Assembly (NCBI GenBank): GCA_002309575.1
Contig: DBXP01000050.1
Coordinates: forward strand, 45,566-59,143
Direction: 5' to 3'
Origin: a bacterium UBP6_UBA1209
Lineage (GTDB): Bacteria > UBP6 > UBA1177
DNA length: 13,578 nucleotides
Positions within the stretch are counted from its first letter, which is position 1. Every line of letters begins with the position of its first letter. Positions 12,911-13,578 of the stretch are shown in pieces. A program made the translations under genes and the position numbers. The notes beneath the pieces are model-generated. The model had not been told where the DNA came from, did not search any database, and saw only the letters and a program-made list of their open reading frames with translations.

Positions 12911-13578
12911 ATGCAGAGAAATTCAATAATTGTACTTTTTATTGCATTGTTTTTCCTCGTTTCCTGCTCCTCCTCGCATTCTTCCAACGATTCCGACATC
13001 ATTCCTGATACCGATTCTGATGACACCGAAACCATTGCCGATGACGATGTGGATTCAGAAGAAGATTCGGATTTTATTGATGATTCTGAGGAAGCTCATG
13101 ATCAGGATACCGATTCCGACACAGAAAAATCCGATTCAGACGAATGCCAGCTGCCTTTAAGCGAAGCACAGTTCCCATATTACGACGCAAACGGCAAGAT
13201 CACCTTCTGCCGCCCGGGTTGCGACACACCGACAGCGGATGATCCGATCTGCATCGGCAATCTCTGGGATGAACAGAACGACAAACTATGCCACGAATAC
13301 CCGGAATATGCCTGCTGCGGGACACCGTGTGTTTTGGAAAGCCTGAAACCGATGACAAAAGAAGAAAACGACAAAATCATGGTGGATGATAACGGAAAAA
13401 TCATGCTTGCTATGCACAAGTGCGATTTAAAAATATCAAGATGGTTTAATGATGGTTCTCTTGGAGTTGTAAAATCATGGAATCTTAGTGACGGAAAAAT
13501 CGGATTTCACATGTATCCTATACAACTTAATCCGGAAAAATGGTCTGTTGGTAGAAAATATTTCACTTACGACATTGC
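12911..13578 (+). CDS. Lipoprotein with Asp/Ser-rich linker and Cys-rich domain (cut by window end)
   Basis: The frame is open from ATG 12911, preceded by GGAGGG (12901-12906), to the end of the window, giving 222 residues of an incomplete protein. The signal peptide ends in the lipobox LVSC (Cys19). Residues 26-78 are a low-complexity spacer of Asp, Ser, Thr and Glu (DTDSD, DSEEDSD, DQDTDSDT). A Cys-rich region follows (Cys79, 100, 104, 114, 127, 135, 136 and 140), including CRPGC, then a strand-rich part (GIMLAM-like strands, SRWFNDGSLGVVKSW). The spacer would hold the domain away from the outer membrane. The downstream domain is not recognised; it may continue as a repeat or propeller fold. 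The gene starts 42 bp after the DUF3791-like ORF without a visible promoter, so it may be read from 12353-12380. Confidence 0.8.
   Translation, partial: MQRNSIIVLFIALFFLVSCSSSHSSNDSDIIPDTDSDDTETIADDDVDSEEDSDFIDDSEEAHDQDTDSDTEKSDSDECQLPLSEAQFPYYDANGKITFCRPGCDTPTADDPICIGNLWDEQNDKLCHEYPEYACCGTPCVLESLKPMTKEENDKIMVDDNGKIMLAMHKCDLKISRWFNDGSLGVVKSWNLSDGKIGFHMYPIQLNPEKWSVGRKYFTYDI

Noticed and set aside
13000..13145. Repetitive GAT/TCC-rich DNA as a tandem repeat or CRISPR array
   Set aside because: The repeats are irregular and stay in frame as an Asp/Ser-rich spacer within an open lipoprotein gene.

Overview
The window looks like a piece of chromosome from a Gram-negative bacterium. Five genes begin with a type II (lipobox) or type I signal peptide and encode exported proteins. 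The promoters that can be read match the housekeeping -35/-10 consensus. Most genes have a clear GGAGG-type ribosome binding site. The mix of Asp/Ser-rich lipoproteins, parallel beta-helix lipoproteins, Lcl/DUF1566 domains and DUF3791-type genes reminds me of uncultured anaerobic deltaproteobacterial or Myxococcota-like lineages, but this is an impression and the window has no marker gene that settles it. No rRNA, tRNA, CRISPR array or intact insertion sequence was seen.

Layout. From 1 to 3191 the plus strand holds the tail of an unidentified gene, an AEC-family permease, a small four-helix membrane protein overlapping it by four bases, and a Na+/phosphate cotransporter with a PhoU-like tail. 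From 3192 to 3459, between convergent genes, are two short inverted repeats of the REP-like type. From 3460 to 9247 everything is on the minus strand: a secreted protein joining a CsgG/LpoB-like domain to an Lcl/DUF1566 domain; an orphan AAA+ ATPase of the DUF4143 family with two large palindromes upstream of its promoter; and a tight run (transcribed right to left) of lipoprotein, thymidylate kinase, an unnamed P-loop protein and an EamA permease. From 9408 to 12175, diverging from that run, two overlapping genes encode parallel beta-helix lipoproteins. From 12414 to 12868 is a small two-gene cassette related to DUF3791/DUF3990 loci. An Asp-rich lipoprotein begins at 12911 and runs off the end.

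How the genes may work together. Thymidylate kinase and the P-loop protein lie 11 bp apart and share a reading direction, so they are probably co-expressed; a nucleotide-related role for the second is only a guess. The two beta-helix lipoproteins are translationally coupled (ATGA overlap) and probably form a surface or periplasmic pair. The most unusual points are (1) two 26-bp palindromes set exactly 42 bp apart, four helical turns, directly upstream of the ATPase promoter, and (2) a DUF3791-like ORF whose first ten or so residues look like the start of a DUF3990 ADP-ribosyltransferase-type protein, as if the toxin core had been deleted in frame.
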